Of a stretch of 64,000 nucleotides of DNA, positions 20,905-33,400 are shown piece after piece. How positions within the stretch are numbered: position 1 is the stretch's first letter; each line of letters opens with the position of its first letter. The notes under the pieces are model-generated. The model searched no databases. It saw nothing but the letters and a program-made list of their open reading frames with translations, and had not been told where the DNA came from. Source of the DNA: Fennellomyces sp. T-0311 (lineage: Eukaryota > Mucoromycota > Mucoromycetes > Mucorales > Lichtheimiaceae); contig JALLLT010000019.1 in assembly GCA_025266875.1 (NCBI GenBank), positions 702,361 to 766,360 on the forward strand, given 5' to 3'. Made by a program: the position numbers and the translations under genes.

Positions 20905-22990
20905 ATGGATAGTAGATCATATCTAATGTATTCCGATATTAAACATATCAAAGGTGGTTCCATTTTACATTATTCATGTAGTGTTGTTTTTCAAAATGGT
21001 AACAGACGCCTTTCGTCATAAAAGCACTCATCGAACCCCCTTTTCAAAACGGAGTCTGGCTTTTTTCGCCTCGCATCCAGACTCCATTAATTAACGCCCG
21101 TACTTGACATTGTTGTGTAGTGATGGATTTTGAATTTTGCTTCACATGCACCAGCTTTTGATTGACTTTGTGATGGGCTGTAATCGGGAAATATTTTCCT
21201 TGATTAATGCCATGACATGCGGGGCGTCCCTGTGCATCAAAAGCGTGAGTGGGCTCAGGTAAATGGGTTATCACTGTCCGTTGTTGTGCTTCCTGCCACA
21301 GTTACTTCTGGCTTGTCACTCGGTGTTCCGCGCCGAAGCCGAGTACACAAGCGAGCATGATGTACAATTTCCTTATTCAGAATATTTCAGATTGATCTTG
21401 CTGGGTAGCATTTGCTGTTGGATATGGAAATAAATGTTAGGTTACAAAGCGTGGGTTTGCGCTGTGCAGTAGACATGGAGCCACACAAGCATTCCGAAGC
21501 CTCTTTGCTTTTTGAAAAGTGGCCTTACTTTTGGCCATGGCGTGTTGTCTGAGCGATGCTTGGGCAAACAGCCCATAGCAGCAGAAAGTCCATACGATGG
21601 TCGGTCGTTCCATCTTTTCGATACCGCGACCCCAGCAACAGCTTGCCATCCACGCCAGTGTGTGCCCTATCATATGCATTTCCATCTCGTACTTTAAAAA
21701 AAGTTACAGCGACACGCCAAGAATTATATAATTCTGTATCAGCAGACCGGCGAAGCGATTGGCTCCCCCATATATTGTATCTATGGTTGCCCATCTCAAA
21801 ATGGAATACCGCCTTGCCAACGCACGCTCTATTATGATGCATGGGTGCTAGCCTCCAATCTGAAACAAAGTCCATGCGTCATTTCGTGCTCCAGCATACG
21901 GTGTACAAACAGCTACGTATCTTGCGCGCCCGCGACATATACTCCCTGGATGACACATTGCGTGAGCCAATACACCCATGTGAGAAAAAAACTTGCACGT
22001 CCGTAGTTTGTTGATAACCGAGCTGGATCCTTTGCTCCTAGGGGATACGCAAGCCACAGACTCTGGCTGGCCGTAGTAATCTTTTTCCCTCCAACACCCC
22101 AAGGATAAAAAAATTCTAGGTGGGCGGACTGGGCAGATAGACTGTTTTCTATCATGTTCAGTGATGGTCCGGTGATACAAATATAAATGGACTTTATGCA
22201 ATCCAGCTGTGGTCATAATAGAGGCTAGTTTATTTTGTAACCGGATTCCCGAGAAAAAGGACTTGCACGTGTGCTAGCCAAAATGCAGGTTGGACCCCGC
22301 AGGCGTTGGCAAGATCTCGACAACGATCTGAAACGGTGCATGTTCCCAGGACAATATGGCTCATCGCCTGCGCACATGACACCTTCCTGGAGCGACGAAA
22401 ATCCCTCGTTTAATTATCTCAAGCATGCCGGGATTAGCGGTTGCACAAAGTAAAAACAATAACACAGCAGTGCGGCTGGTGCAAATAAGCTACTGCGTCC
22501 GGGTCATAGGGGAGAGAAAGAGGGGGGGGGGGCAAAGGCGCCGGACCCAGGATTTCAGATTGTAGTGGGATCTCGGTAGCAAGTGCCGCGGGTGGGAAAC
22601 AAAGAGGGCGGGCCATTGTGGTTTTCTACCTCTCTGCGGAGTTGGCCCAGGGCATTTGCGGGTGGACGACGACAGAGAGCGTCTTGCATAAAGGAAAGAG
22701 TAACACCTTGGATCTTGAAGCACCGTCCCGCACAGAGAGGAGGGCAATCGTGGACCTAAAGGCCTGGCTGTGTAATGTGTGTGCGACGGCCAAGACCTTG
22801 ATTGTATCACAGACGTCATGATCCAGAGGGGTTTTGGCGATTGGCCCAATTTCCCTCACAACTTGAAGGACAGAAAATGGTCCAAAAATGGAAGTAAAAA
22901 ATTTGTTTTTGCTCTCTTATTCTCTTGTTTGTTGTGTGGATATCATGCTTATCCGCCTGTAGCCCTTTTATTGCACTTCTCTTCTCTTCT
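20905..22990. other. Intergenic region, no gene recognised
   Basis: Several open frames of 60-120 codons overlap on both strands without family signature, and none shows coding structure over a neighbour. A G-run (22518-22530) and CT-rich tract (22978-22996) lie just above the kinase start and may belong to its promoter or 5' UTR. Confidence 0.35.
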
Positions 22991-22997
22991 CTTCCAG

Positions 22998-24178
22998 ATG
23001 CCTTCTTCTTTCTCCCTCGACATGGCTCCTGATCCGTTAAAACAGTACATGGTCGACTCGGCCTACAACAGCCCCAGCTCCACCATCGACAGCAGACGGC
23101 CATCCAGCGCATCTCGCAAATGCCTTGCCGAGGAGGCCAGGAGCGACTCGTCCGCCACGCGCCGTTGCCACACCGCCAGCCTGAAGGACTATGGCGAGTG
23201 CTACCGTCGCCTTGGTGAAGGCACCTCGGCTATTGTCATGGTATTCCGCAAACTTGACACATCCGGCAAAGGGACCAAGCTCTACGCCATCAAGCAGTTC
23301 CGAAAACGAACCAAGGCCGAGTCAGAAAAGGAGTACATGAAGAAGTTGACCAGCGAATTCTGCATCTCATCGACGTTCTCTCATCCCAATGTGGTTGAGA
23401 CGATTGACCTTGTGATGAATGAGCAAAAGCGGTACTGCACTGTTATGGAATACGTAAGTCTCTCTCTCTCTCTCTCTCGGCTTCCATCAGCCAACTGCCC
23501 AAAAAAAGATTTACCTAAAAAAATGCAACCGATCTACTTTTTTAGTGCCCTGGCGGTGATTTATTTTCGTGCATTATGGCCGAGCGGATGGCTGACCATG
23601 AAAAGCTGTGCTGTTTGAAGCAGTTGGTCCAGGGCCTTGCGTACTTGCACGGCATGGGCGTTGCGCATCGAGACATCAAGCCGGAGAATCTTTTGCTCAC
23701 CATCGACGGCCAGATCAAGATCACCGACTTTGGAGTATCGGATGTGTTCCGTTTTGCATGGGAGAAGCAAGGCCACAAGAGTCGCGGCTTGGTTGGATCG
23801 GAGCCGTACATCGCGCCTGAGGCCTTTGAAAACAAGGAGTACTGGGGATCCATCGCCGACGTGTGGTCCGCCGGCATCGTCTTTTACTGCTTGTGGACCA
23901 CTGGCCTGATATGGCGTCGTGCCAAAAAGTCGGACAAGGCCTTTCTTATCTATACCCGCATGCATCCCACCCACACATTTGACCCTTTTGCCCAGTTCCC
24001 GCCGGAGCCGCGCAGGATACTGTACAAAATGCTCGATCCAAACCCCAACACGCGCGTGTCCACCGCCGACCTGCTGGAGGACCCCTACTTTCACTCCATC
24101 CCTGTATGTCATCACGGCGTCGACGACAGCGGTGTCCGCCACAACCACGTCATCCGCAGCAAGATCGTTGCCAAGTAA
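22998..24178 (+). CDS. Serine/threonine protein kinase, HAL4/SAT4-NPR1 group, one intron
   Basis: Exons 22998-23453 and 23546-24178, intron of 92 nt (GTAAGT...TTTTAG) containing a CT dinucleotide run; 362 residues. The G-loop is LGEGTSAIV (about 72-80), with VAIK-type Lys 99 (YAIKQF). The catalytic loop HRDIKPEN has Asp 195, DFG is 213-215 (ITDFGVSD), and the P+1 region is GLVGSEPYIAPEAF. The ITDFGVSDVFRFAWE and KSRGLVGSEPYIAPE segments and the short, regulation-poor C-terminus are the hallmark of the fungal HAL4/HAL5/NPR1/PTK2 kinases, which regulate potassium and nutrient transporters. The N-terminal 65 residues are Ser-rich and probably disordered. Here the kinase is shorter than most yeast members (500-800), the N-terminal extension being reduced. 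Confidence 0.92.
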
Positions 24179-24510
24179 CCGGCGCTCCTATATACCCTCC
24201 CTTCTTCGTTCCTGTCTTTTGCTTCATGTTCTAACTTATTTCATCCGCACAAAACCTTGTATATAACGCCATTGTACCACTGCTCTCCAAAAGAATGTAT
24301 ATGCATCGTTCTCACCAACGTCATACCAAACACGTGCTACTAAACCAACCAATTCCCATCACCTGTTCGCTTGCAATAAACTGAGGCCGTTAATCTGGCT
24401 AACCTCACTGACACCCACATGTTTTGTTGCTATGCCCCTGATATAGCTGCGGGCATCAAACAGAGACGCTTTATATAGACAGTCGCCTCCGACAAAGCTT
24501 AATGTACATA
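24179..24510. other. Intergenic 3' region of kinase and downstream gene
   Basis: Convergent 3' ends of the kinase and of the small basic protein gene. Nothing but possible polyadenylation signals (AATAAA at 24375). Confidence 0.45.
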
Positions 24511-24943
24511 CTATCTTGGCTGGCCCAACGTAGTTCCTGGTCCTGATGCAGCTGCTAATAAGACCTCCTCCGGGATATCCACCACTACTTTTTGTTTCTG
24601 AAAAGTCACCAGCGCAGCATCTGCATCAAACTGTTCAGCTTTCGCATGCCCGCATGAACCTTCGCTTTGCACGTACCTTCCATATGCTCTTCTGGTGCAT
24701 CGAGGAAACCTTTCTGGTGTAATAATCGTTTTTCCTGCAAAAAGTGACTCAGCAGTGTTGATTATCGACTCGATCGCTTGTAATGGAAACACATACCAAC
24801 TTTGCTGCTCTCTCGACTTGCTTTTGCTTTTTCTTGGATTGAACTCTGCCTTGGAACACTGCTTGCTTTCGTGGTTGGCTTTGTCGTCCAGATCTCGCTT
24901 TGAAAATGTAATTATCAATTGACTGTTCCTTCAATCCTTTCAT
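24511..24943 (-). CDS. Small basic protein of unknown function, three exons
   Basis: Exons (minus) 24797-24943, 24677-24734 and 24511-24620, introns 62 and 56 nt, phases agree, 104 residues. Residues 15-50 are Arg/Lys/Gln-rich (ARSGRQSQPRK; KKKQKQVERAAKL), followed by a Glu-rich helix and a C-terminal VVVDIPEEVLLAAASGPGT segment. The composition suggests a nuclear or ribosome-biogenesis/RNA-binding protein, but I do not recognise the family and would not assign a function. The start ATG (24943) gives a short MKGLKEQSIDNYIFK leader. Convergent with the kinase gene. Confidence 0.6.
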
Positions 24944-25139
24944 TAGATGCGTTACTTTTCATTTTTATTTTTTATTAGATCTGAATGAAGATTGGAGTTT
25001 TTAGGCGGGCTGGACGGCATTTCACGGGCTGGGTGGCTTACGCTGCTTTGGCAGCTGCCACTCAATGATCCTGCATGCTAACCCCGCGCACAGAAAAAGG
25101 CCCGGGTGACATATCTTCGGACAGAACAAATAGGGAAGG

Positions 25140-25450
25140 GTATTACTACGGACACACTACTCCCCCCACTACGGACACACAACTTTTTATTTTTGAAGTA
25201 CACGGTTACACATGGCAGACAAATAAATCCCAAAAATAAGCACGTCGGTGTGTCCGTAAGCTAAATGAAAATATATGATAGTATCAAGTTGTGTGTCCCT
25301 AAGCGAGGAAAATGTATTGTAAAATAAATCTGTGTGTGACCGTAGGCTAAGTGAAATACGTACTTACGTACAATATAAAAATGTGTGTCCCTAAGGGAAG
25401 AAAATTTTGTCAAGTTGTGTGTTCCTTAGCGAAAAAAAAAACGGTGTGTT
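25140..25450. repeat. Degenerate repeats of a GTGTGTCCCTAAGC-like unit
   Basis: Variants of GTGTGTCC(C/G)TAAG occur at about 25250, 25290, 25383 and 25420, and inverted versions (CTACGGACACAC) at about 25147 and 25171. Spacing is irregular and most units are followed by AAAA or GAAAA. Looks like a degenerate satellite or the inside of a foldback element. No coding signal. Confidence 0.55.
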
Positions 25451-25648
25451 TGACTACATGTTTATGTTTATTTTCTAAATAGCAGCGGAGCAAAACAAAC
25501 TTACGGGCATATATAGGTTATAATGGCTAGGAAGGGAATAAGAAAGCGGTGGACGTAAAAAAGTATTGGACCTAGAAAAGAAGCGGTGGACATAAAAAAG
25601 GTTTGGGCATAGAAGTGGTTGAATATAAAGTCAATGGTCGTGATATAA

Positions 25649-27029
25649 CTAGGGCTCTAAATACGGGCGGGCAGGCCCGTGGACCGCCCGTTTTGGCCCG
25701 GCATTTTCGGGCATCGGGCCAGGAAAGCTGTATGAAGGTGGGTGCCCGAATGTAAAGCATATGTATTTTTTTTTATGAAACGTCCATCTAAATGGCCCTT
25801 GTTATATATGTAATTTGATTCTATCAAAACCGTGTATTGCAAATAAAGATTAATCAACTAAGTATACATCTTTAATATGGAAAGATTTGTCAAAAGGTTG
25901 AGCAGTTTCTACAATGATCCGGTTACACAATGATTGGTGTTGATGGGCCAAGTTGCGACAATGAAAGGCTGCTACGTCAATTAGCACTATTCAAACTGCC
26001 TGCAGCACGCTAATCCGCAAATGTCTTAGAACTTGGATAGGATCGGTATTAGTGTGAAAGGGCTATGTGTTCAAGCAAAGATAATTTCCAGCTGGCATTG
26101 TGTAAGCAGAAGTAAAACGCGAAGATAAAGTGGATCAGTATAATGATAGCTTTATTACACGAAAAAAAAGGATTACAATAGTGATTGAAAAGTGCGTCGA
26201 CCATACAGACGCTTTATTACCGAAAAAAACCAACCTTTGGTTTACTAAATGTGGTGCTTCGCAGAAAACCATTGGATAAAGAAAAAAGAGCTACGACAAG
26301 CATCCTTCTTCATCTTGAGTAGTGCGCTTGAAAAAGTGTACCTATTTGAAAAACAATAAGGGTGGCTGTGTATGCACCATTACAGTATGTACGCAGCCCC
26401 CCTTTTTTGATTGGGATGCACAATGTCGAAATAGAATGGAGTGCCGGTAAAACAAAGCTGAGTCATATGGTAAAATTCAGTTGTATGGAAAATAAATATG
26501 GTCGAGTAGTACTGTATGTGGTGATTAAAAATTCGTTCTGAAGCAATATGGTCGACCTGTATTCCATTTGACGGGCATCGAGAGAAAAAATGTTGCTGAA
26601 AAAATGCAAAGCAGGATGCATTCCTACGCCATTTGCGATGTCGAATTGCTGGTTTGTCTCACTGTGTCGCTTTGGCTTTTTGCACTTCTTGGTCTTCCTT
26701 TGTTGCTTGCAGAAGTTCTGCTGTTTCAAAAAAGTGTGTGCAAGATAGCGATTACATGATCTAATACAATAAAGACGACTTTTGCCCAAACCTTATATAC
26801 GATAACACAAGGCAGAACCCCATTTCACTTCTACATTAGTCATTGCTGCATTAAGATCGTTTACATTGTAGATTTCATCGGGCGGGCCACTTTAATTTGG
26901 GCTCTTGTAATTTCGGGTTCGGGCAAAAGACATGGCCCGTTTCGTTGGGCCCGACGGGCCACGGGCCACAGGTGTGGCCCGGCTGAACTGGCCCGATGCC
27001 CGTCGGGCATGGCCCGTTTAGAGCCCTAG
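25649..27029. mobile_element. hAT-like non-autonomous DNA transposon
   Basis: Thirteen-bp terminal inverted repeats, CTAGGGCTCTAAA at 25649-25661 and its reverse complement at 27017-27029, enclose 1381 bp. Immediately inside both ends are stretches of repeated GGGC/GGCCC units (about 25662-25715 and 26880-27016) as in many hAT elements. No transposase frame is present. The flanking 8 bp do not match, so either the target duplication decayed or the true ends differ by a base or two. Internal open frames are all short and unrecognised. Confidence 0.6.
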
Positions 27030-28180
27030 AGCAGGTAATTCAGGATGTACTTATTGGCAGCACAGGACAACTTACTTCTTGGGCGAGTACGTTATCATCA
27101 CGCGTAGTTGAAGTGCGCTTACTGAGGATAGAGAAAGCTGGTGGATTCATCGTAAAAGTTGGATGCCTGTTGGGAGGAATTATGTCAGTAAAGAAGGTAT
27201 GTGATTGAGTGCACGAAAGAGGATGCAGTTGTTGGATGTAAATGCAAAGTCTCATACCGTAGTGAGGACAGTAAGAAAAAGAAGTGTATTCTATTTTCAA
27301 ATAAATTGCTCTTGAGACTTTATATAGCTTTGTTCAACTTAGTTTTTATGAGCCATTGCCGATATTACAGATCAGCTAGGCATAACCTGATGATAGTATT
27401 CTTCTGGTGTGCCATAAGATAGCTATCATCCTTCAGAAGAAGTCGCACAAAGGTTATCATGAAGATCGGGTTGAGTATTTCCTAAGACATACAACCCTTT
27501 TACTAAATTGAGCAGCCTACCACGATCGGAGTCCTCCAAATGGTCAATGTTATCAACAATAAAACGGTTTGCATGATAGAGCCCAGCATTCGCATATGGT
27601 GAACGAGCAACTTACGGATCGTAATAGATCGCGAACCTGCCTTTAGCATATTGTTCCGGCCATGTATATACTACATCATATCCCCAAAAGCACTTCTATC
27701 TCCTTTCCAAAAATACTTTAGCTTGATTACCATCGGCATGATAACGACACCACTGACTCTGGAATGAAACGGCTAACAATCGTAATATCGCTGCACAAGG
27801 AGCACATATGGCTACACACTCATTATCTTCTGTATCATCGACAGAGAGCTTGGATGGATACAACTCTTGCCGAACACGCGAATGCATATTAATTAACAAC
27901 GCCGCTTGCAAGCCAGAAAGCCCTCTACTTTTTTCACTGTAGTTTACGATCCTTATTACCGCCCATTACAATTCAATCTTCCATCCCGTAGTTAATTTCG
28001 CTACAGCATCACAGCAGATTATGTGATGGCGCACGTCTTTTTTTTAATAAACCCTTCTCTTTTATATTGCTCTCTACTCAAAGTAACAGAATACGTTTAT
28101 GTTATATTCGCCTATATATTCTTCAACACTTTTAACAATGCTGTAATTACCAAGTCAACGACAAATTAGCCACATAAAAT
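27030..28180. other. Region without recognisable gene
   Basis: Short overlapping frames only. A minus-strand frame at 27696-27911 and surrounding stretches read like very old, multiply broken coding sequence, but no family could be recognised. Confidence 0.35.
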
Positions 28181-28330
28181 AAAACGGATCAAACGGATCG
28201 ATCCGGATTGCCACCTTCAGATCCGTCTTCAATTCGGATCGTCAAAAGCTCAATCCGAATCCGTTTCGTTCTAATTCGAAACGGAACGGATCGAGCAATC
28301 CGGATTTTATGCAGAACCCTACTTATGACT
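28180..28330 (-). mobile_element. Terminal fragment of a second hAT-like element
   Basis: On the minus strand the sequence reads TAGGGTTCTGCATAAAATCC from about 28322, then many GGATC/GATCC and CCGATC-type subterminal repeats (28185-28300), the arrangement of hAT ends. The partner end was not found. Confidence 0.4.
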
Positions 28331-28337
28331 TCTCTTT

Positions 28338-28870
28338 CAAGCCTTTTCTCTGTTATTAGCTACGGTTCATCTGCCAACAAGTGACATGACAACAAAATGT
28401 CGAAATAGCTTTTGCGCTGCGTAGCAGCCTATCTCATGGCAGATTATGAGAGCAGATGTTTACCAGATCAAAAGCTAAAGTTTTATTTTGTGTGCACAGG
28501 CAGCCTTTTGTAAGGCTGCAGTGTGCTGCAGCAGACCGCAGCAGGTGTAACCTTCTATTCTAAATGTCGTAGCTATTTTAGCGGACATTCCCTTTGTTCT
28601 CTTTTTAGGTATGCCTTCTAGGCTACTCCCTTGTCATCCACGTGACAAGTGGTTGCACAGTTCGCTGCGGCATCCCACAGTACTTCTTTTCTTTATATTC
28701 ATTATTCCTTATTAATATCCGCAGTATCCGCAGTAGTATTTTATTATCCACAGAAAACATATAAATATCTCCTAGACTAAAAAGAATAAAGACTATCTTA
28801 CAACTTTCAAACCTTTGATCTGTTATTGGCTACGGTCTAACCACCAACAAGTGACACAACGTAAAAATAT
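28338..28870 (+). repeat. Pair of direct repeats, possible LTR-type fragments
   Basis: A block of about 60 bp is present twice: CTGTTATTAGCTACGGTTC at 28351 and CTGTTATTGGCTACGGTCTA at about 28818, each followed by CAACAAGTGACA. Between them lies an LTR-like promoter segment (CAGAAAACATATAAATATC near 28753, AATAAAG near 28784) like that of the 46.16-kb LTR. Possible boundaries of an old LTR insertion; unresolved. Confidence 0.35.
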
Positions 28871-29040
28871 ACACGTGTCATAGCCATTCTGGCGGGCTTC
28901 TTTGCATTTCTCTTTTTGGACAAGTCGTTTGTGATATCTCTTTGTTGCACAGCAACGCGCTGTTGCACGAATATTACTCACAACGCGTTCATCCCTTTTA
29001 GACCCCAGTATGACTCACACATATTCACCTTGCTGTCTGT

Positions 29041-29408
29041 TGTATCCAACATGAACATAATCACTGATTAGTATCTCGGAACGGTTATCTCTCACTTTCT
29101 TTTTTGGTAAAACTCACTCATGCAGACATATCTTCCATATCCGGCATATTGTCATAGACGTTATCATGAACACGTGTCAACAGCTATCACTTAGCTTATC
29201 GTTATCCGTTATGGACCGGCTCCATAACGATAGACATCACTCGTTTCTCAATAACACCCCAACATGACATACGTAATAGATATACTGGTATAATCATGAT
29301 ATGACCTTGGATAACATCGGTAATAGGAAGTCCCATCCATGATAAGCATTTAATATAAATAGAGAGAACTCTTCATCAATAAACTACAGTTTTCTGAGTC
29401 TCGTTGAC
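29041..29408 (+). mobile_element. Solo LTR-like sequence (copy A)
   Basis: About 368 bp that begins TGTATCCAACATGAACA and ends GAGTCTCGTTGAC. It carries a TATA box (AATATAAATAGAGAG at 29354) and AATAAACTACAG in plus orientation. It shares both ends and the promoter block with copy B (34645-35024), though the middles differ. No matching target-site duplication was found. Confidence 0.5.
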
Positions 29409-29654
29409 TTCTATTGTCCCTTTTCGATACTTGCTACTTCGCTCTTATCTCACTGTTCAAATTACTCATACTATAGTCATTACACGCATTATTACAGATA
29501 AAGATAAATCAGAAAAAATGCTACAAAAACCCCGTTTCGAAAAAGTTGTCATTAATAGAACATGTTCAGGGAGACATTTTAGCCGCTTGAAATAAAAATT
29601 TTCGTGTTCCTGACGCCTAGCGCTTTTGTTTGACACCTATTTCACTTCTTAAAC

Positions 29655-30188
29655 ATGCCGACACTCGATTTAACTCGCTCTCAAGCACCAATTAAAAGGG
29701 ATGAATGGATCTCCTTTATTCGAGTTTATCGATATATGAAGCAGCTACAAGAAGCAGGTGTCTACCCCAAGAAGTTTGACTTCAGGAACCTGCTATGTGA
29801 CGTCCTTGGAGTTGGAGACCAAACGGCTCGAACTATCATCAAGTATTCTAATGACGGGATTTTACCTGATGATTGCAAGAAATTAGGTCGGCTGGAAAAA
29901 GATCTCGATGCTGATTATGTCAAGTCAATGCGCGATTTCGTCAACACCAATTGCAAAAGTGGCCAGCCTCTCACTGCGAAACATATGCGACAGCACCTTC
30001 TTAGCAGCGGTTACGATGTGCCTGGGCTTACCGTCATGAGAAAAGATATGAAGAAGGCTGGTTTACGTTATGGAAAAGGAGCCCGCCAAAACATTCTGCA
30101 TGATAGTGAGGAAGTAGTGGCGTATCGGCAGAAGTATGTCGAGCGCCGCCTGGCCGAGTGCATGCAACCTCCGATTGGGGCTATTTGA
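29655..30188 (+). pseudogene. N-terminal part of an IS630/Tc1-mariner-type transposase (truncated)
   Basis: 177 residues of DNA-binding HTH region: LLCDVLGVGDQTARTIIKYS (first HTH), PLTAKHMRQHLLSSGYDVPG and LTVMRKDMKKAGLRYGKGAR (second HTH). The downstream VAYRQKYVERRLA leads, in related fungal transposases, into the first catalytic Asp (LDES). Here the frame stops at 30188, before any DDE residue, 26 bp from the LINE end. The catalytic domain is not found beyond the LINE. Most likely a relic; a truncated repressor-like protein is possible. Confidence 0.6.
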
Positions 30189-30198
30189 GCCAGTCAAA

Positions 30199-30214
30199 GC
30201 TGTTGAGAAATAGG
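30199..30214. repeat. LINE target-site duplication, 3' copy
   Basis: Sixteen bp GCTGTTGAGAAATAGG, identical to 36603-36618, flank the LINE. Confidence 0.9.
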
Positions 30215-30447
30215 AGAGTATAAGGAGGTGTGTGACCTCGGTAGAAATTTTATTTCTGCGACACCGTGTGCAAAGCAGTGGCGGGACGCAAACGATCTAA
30301 ATGTTATGTGTGAGTGGAATACAAAAATCTGATGCTGTAAGACTAGCGAGGTCTCGAGCATTTACAAATCGGAGGTCAAGAAAAGGAAAGAAGGTTAAAG
30401 AGAGAGAGAGAGAAGATGTCTAGCTACAGGGATTATGTTTTTTTTTT

Positions 30448-33400
30448 TCATAAGATGGGTTGACGGAATCTTTCCAGTAGGCCCAGTGCATTGGCCGAAA
30501 CCAGGGCAAGAAGGAAGGATGCCTCGTCAAAGATCACCCGCCAGTATGCTTGCCAGATTGCCTGTAAAGTGCAAGCTACTGTGAGGGAATAGGCTGGTGT
30601 CGGTGTGGCATGTTGCGGTGTGGACGGAGGTAGTTGCAAAGTGCGGATAAAATGACAAAGCGCACGAGGAGCCGGCTCAGCATAATAAAGGGTGCTCCAG
30701 ACCTGCTGCCAGACACGTAGTTTCTTGGGACATTCCACCAAAAAATGGGTGGGGTCGTCCATGGCAGATTTGCATAAACGACATATAGGCGAGTCGACTC
30801 CAGAGATATTTAGTTGGTGGAGCCTAGCAGCCGTGGGGAGAGATCTGCGCAATGCGCGATACCAAATGTTTCGAGCGGTGTGCTCCATATGCCACTGCCA
30901 GAATTGAGACCAACGATCTGTGGAGATGTCAGCGACGGTATGCTGTGGAGGGTTGCAGATACGACAGTAGTACTTGGTGGACCAAGTCGACAAAGCAGTG
31001 GATAGCTGCTGAGACAGTGGTGATCCATCGATCTGGCCGAGACTTCCAGGGTGGCCACCTCCAGGAAAGTTTGCAGGTAAGCAGAGGCGTGCAAAATTCT
31101 CCAAGAGAACGATGCGGCCATTAGCCAAGTCCGCAAAGAAACGTGAGGTGAGAATGCGACGATAGATTCCATCTGTAGCTGCACGGCGTCTGATGTAGCC
31201 AAGAGAGTGATCGAACACGAACAGGTCAGATACCATCAGCGATGCAAATCCTGGTCTGCGAAGCTTCTCATGGCCGACGTTCCTAATCCAAGTGACATTG
31301 AGCGGTAGATGCAAGATGGTTGCTGCAGAAAGCGATGGTGAAAGCCAATTGCTGGGTAAGGAGTCTATAGCCCAGTAGAGCAGATACGCCACCGAGGAAG
31401 GGTCCTTTGCGCCACTTGGCCGCAGAGCAGGGAAGGCCAACACGAAGTGGGGATCCGTGTAAGTGGAGGAAGATACCAGTAGGTGGTGGCAAAGGCAAGT
31501 TGTGACATATGAAGGAGTTTCTTCAGGGTAGAAGATAGGCTCCAGCCAACGGAGTTGGAGGGCAGATTGCTGCAACAGAGGATCCAGAATACCAATGCCA
31601 CCATGCGATCGAGGTTGGCATAAGGATGTGTAACTAACGACCGGAAACATTTGGGTCATTAGGAAACACCCACTGATAGATCGAAGCTTGCGGAAAAATC
31701 TTGAAGGTGCTGCACCGACCAGCTGCAATACATGCCATAATTGGGATAACAGCAAAGTATTGAGAACAGTGGCCCTACCCCGGAGGGAAATCTGACGTTG
31801 CGAGTGTTCCTGGCAACCTCGCTTGATTGAATCCAGCAGTCCGTCTAAAAAGTGATTCAGTTGGCTAGTGGATGTTGCCAGCGGAAAACCCAAATAATTG
31901 ATTGGTGTCACCTGTGTACGATCATGGCAGGGTGGAAAACTGGCAGCAGCCAGGTGTGGCGCCCACTCTGGTTGTGGTGCGCCCAATAACGACAGTGCCT
32001 GCGTCTTGTGGGCATTCATGCGTGCATTTGACGCTGCTTGACAGCGATGGAGGTGGACCAACAAGCGATCCAAGTCCCCAGGAGATTGAAGAAGGATCAG
32101 CACATCATCGGCATACGCGAGGAGCTTCAGTGGCGGCGGAATCAGCACCTGCGTGCACATTGACTCAAAAGCTGGTTGAATGCCACAAAATTGATGATCT
32201 TGCAAGATGCTTTGGAGTAGGGGTTCGAGCGTTAGGTTAAATAGCAGTGGGGATAGCGGATCTCCCTGCCTAAGCCCTCGTTGTTGGTGGATCGGCTCTG
32301 TCAGGTGTCCGTTGATATTGAGTTGGATCTCCGTGGTGAAGAACAACGTGCATATACTGGCCACCAGGGGGCGAGGAAAGCCGAAGCGATCCAATGTTTG
32401 ACGCAAATAATCAGGGTGTACGCGATCATATGCCTTTTCGGAATCCAAGCATAAACCTAGACCGGAAGGTGCTGAGGTACTTCTCTGCTGTTCCATAATT
32501 ATCTTTATCAACATACCATTGTCGGCTATGAACCTTCCGGGCAAGAACCCCGTTTGAAAGGGGTTGATGAGAGCATCTGCCACAGGACGTAAACGCTGGT
32601 TCATAAGCCGAGTAAAGATTTTGGCATCCGTGTTAATCAACGCGATGGGTCGCCAGTTCCGCAAAGAGGATAGATCACCCTTTTTGAGTAGCAACGTGAC
32701 ACAAGTTTTGGTCCAAGACGGTGGGAAGAGTGCCTTGTGTAAGGCCTCGTTGTACACCTGTTCGGCTAGTTGTTGATACTCGGGGTGTTGAAAGACCAGA
32801 TACCAAATTGCATAAGGTATGCCATCTACACCCGGGCTGCTTTGCTTTGGTGCGCGTTTGACGCCAGATTGAAGGTCCTCAATAGAAAAGTCGGACATGA
32901 GTTGCTCTTGATCAGTTGTGGATAAGCGGCAGGAGAGTGGAATATTCTGTAGCATGGCGGCCATAGCTGATCCATCCACTGGATCTGGCGAGTACAGTTC
33001 TTGATAGAATTGTCGAGCAGCTTCTTGGATGTCCATTGGCTCAGACAGCACTGCATTCGTGTGGGGGTGTTGCACTGACAACAAGAGTGTTTGAGTTTTC
33101 TGGATCGAAGCAGTACGCTTAAGATATCCCGCTGATACTTCCCCTTTTTCCCGCCATCGTATCTTGGCCTTCAATGCCACATTGTCGACGAGCTCTTGTT
33201 GGATGGCTGCAATTTGCGTTTCAACTCGTGACAAGTGTGTTGCAAGTATACTTGGCGGGGGTTTGGCACGGATCAATTTAGTTCTCTTGGACTGTAGTGC
33301 CTTGAGTTGGGAGGTACGCCAGTCAGCCCACTTGCGGCCAAAGCGTTGCATCAAGTGTTGGATCTCGGTCTTGAGAAAATCCCATTGGACTTGAATGGAA

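Noticed and set aside
22779..22997. Upstream extension of the kinase
   Set aside because: The open frame continues upstream of 22998, but it crosses a CT-rich leader and shows no conserved residues; ATG 22998 gives a compact Ser-rich N-terminus.
25140..25450. CRISPR array
   Set aside because: Repeats are irregular in spacing, orientation and sequence, and the organism is a fungus.
25641..27037. 8-bp target duplication for the hAT-like element
   Set aside because: Flanks TGATATAA and AGCAGGTA do not match; not claimed.
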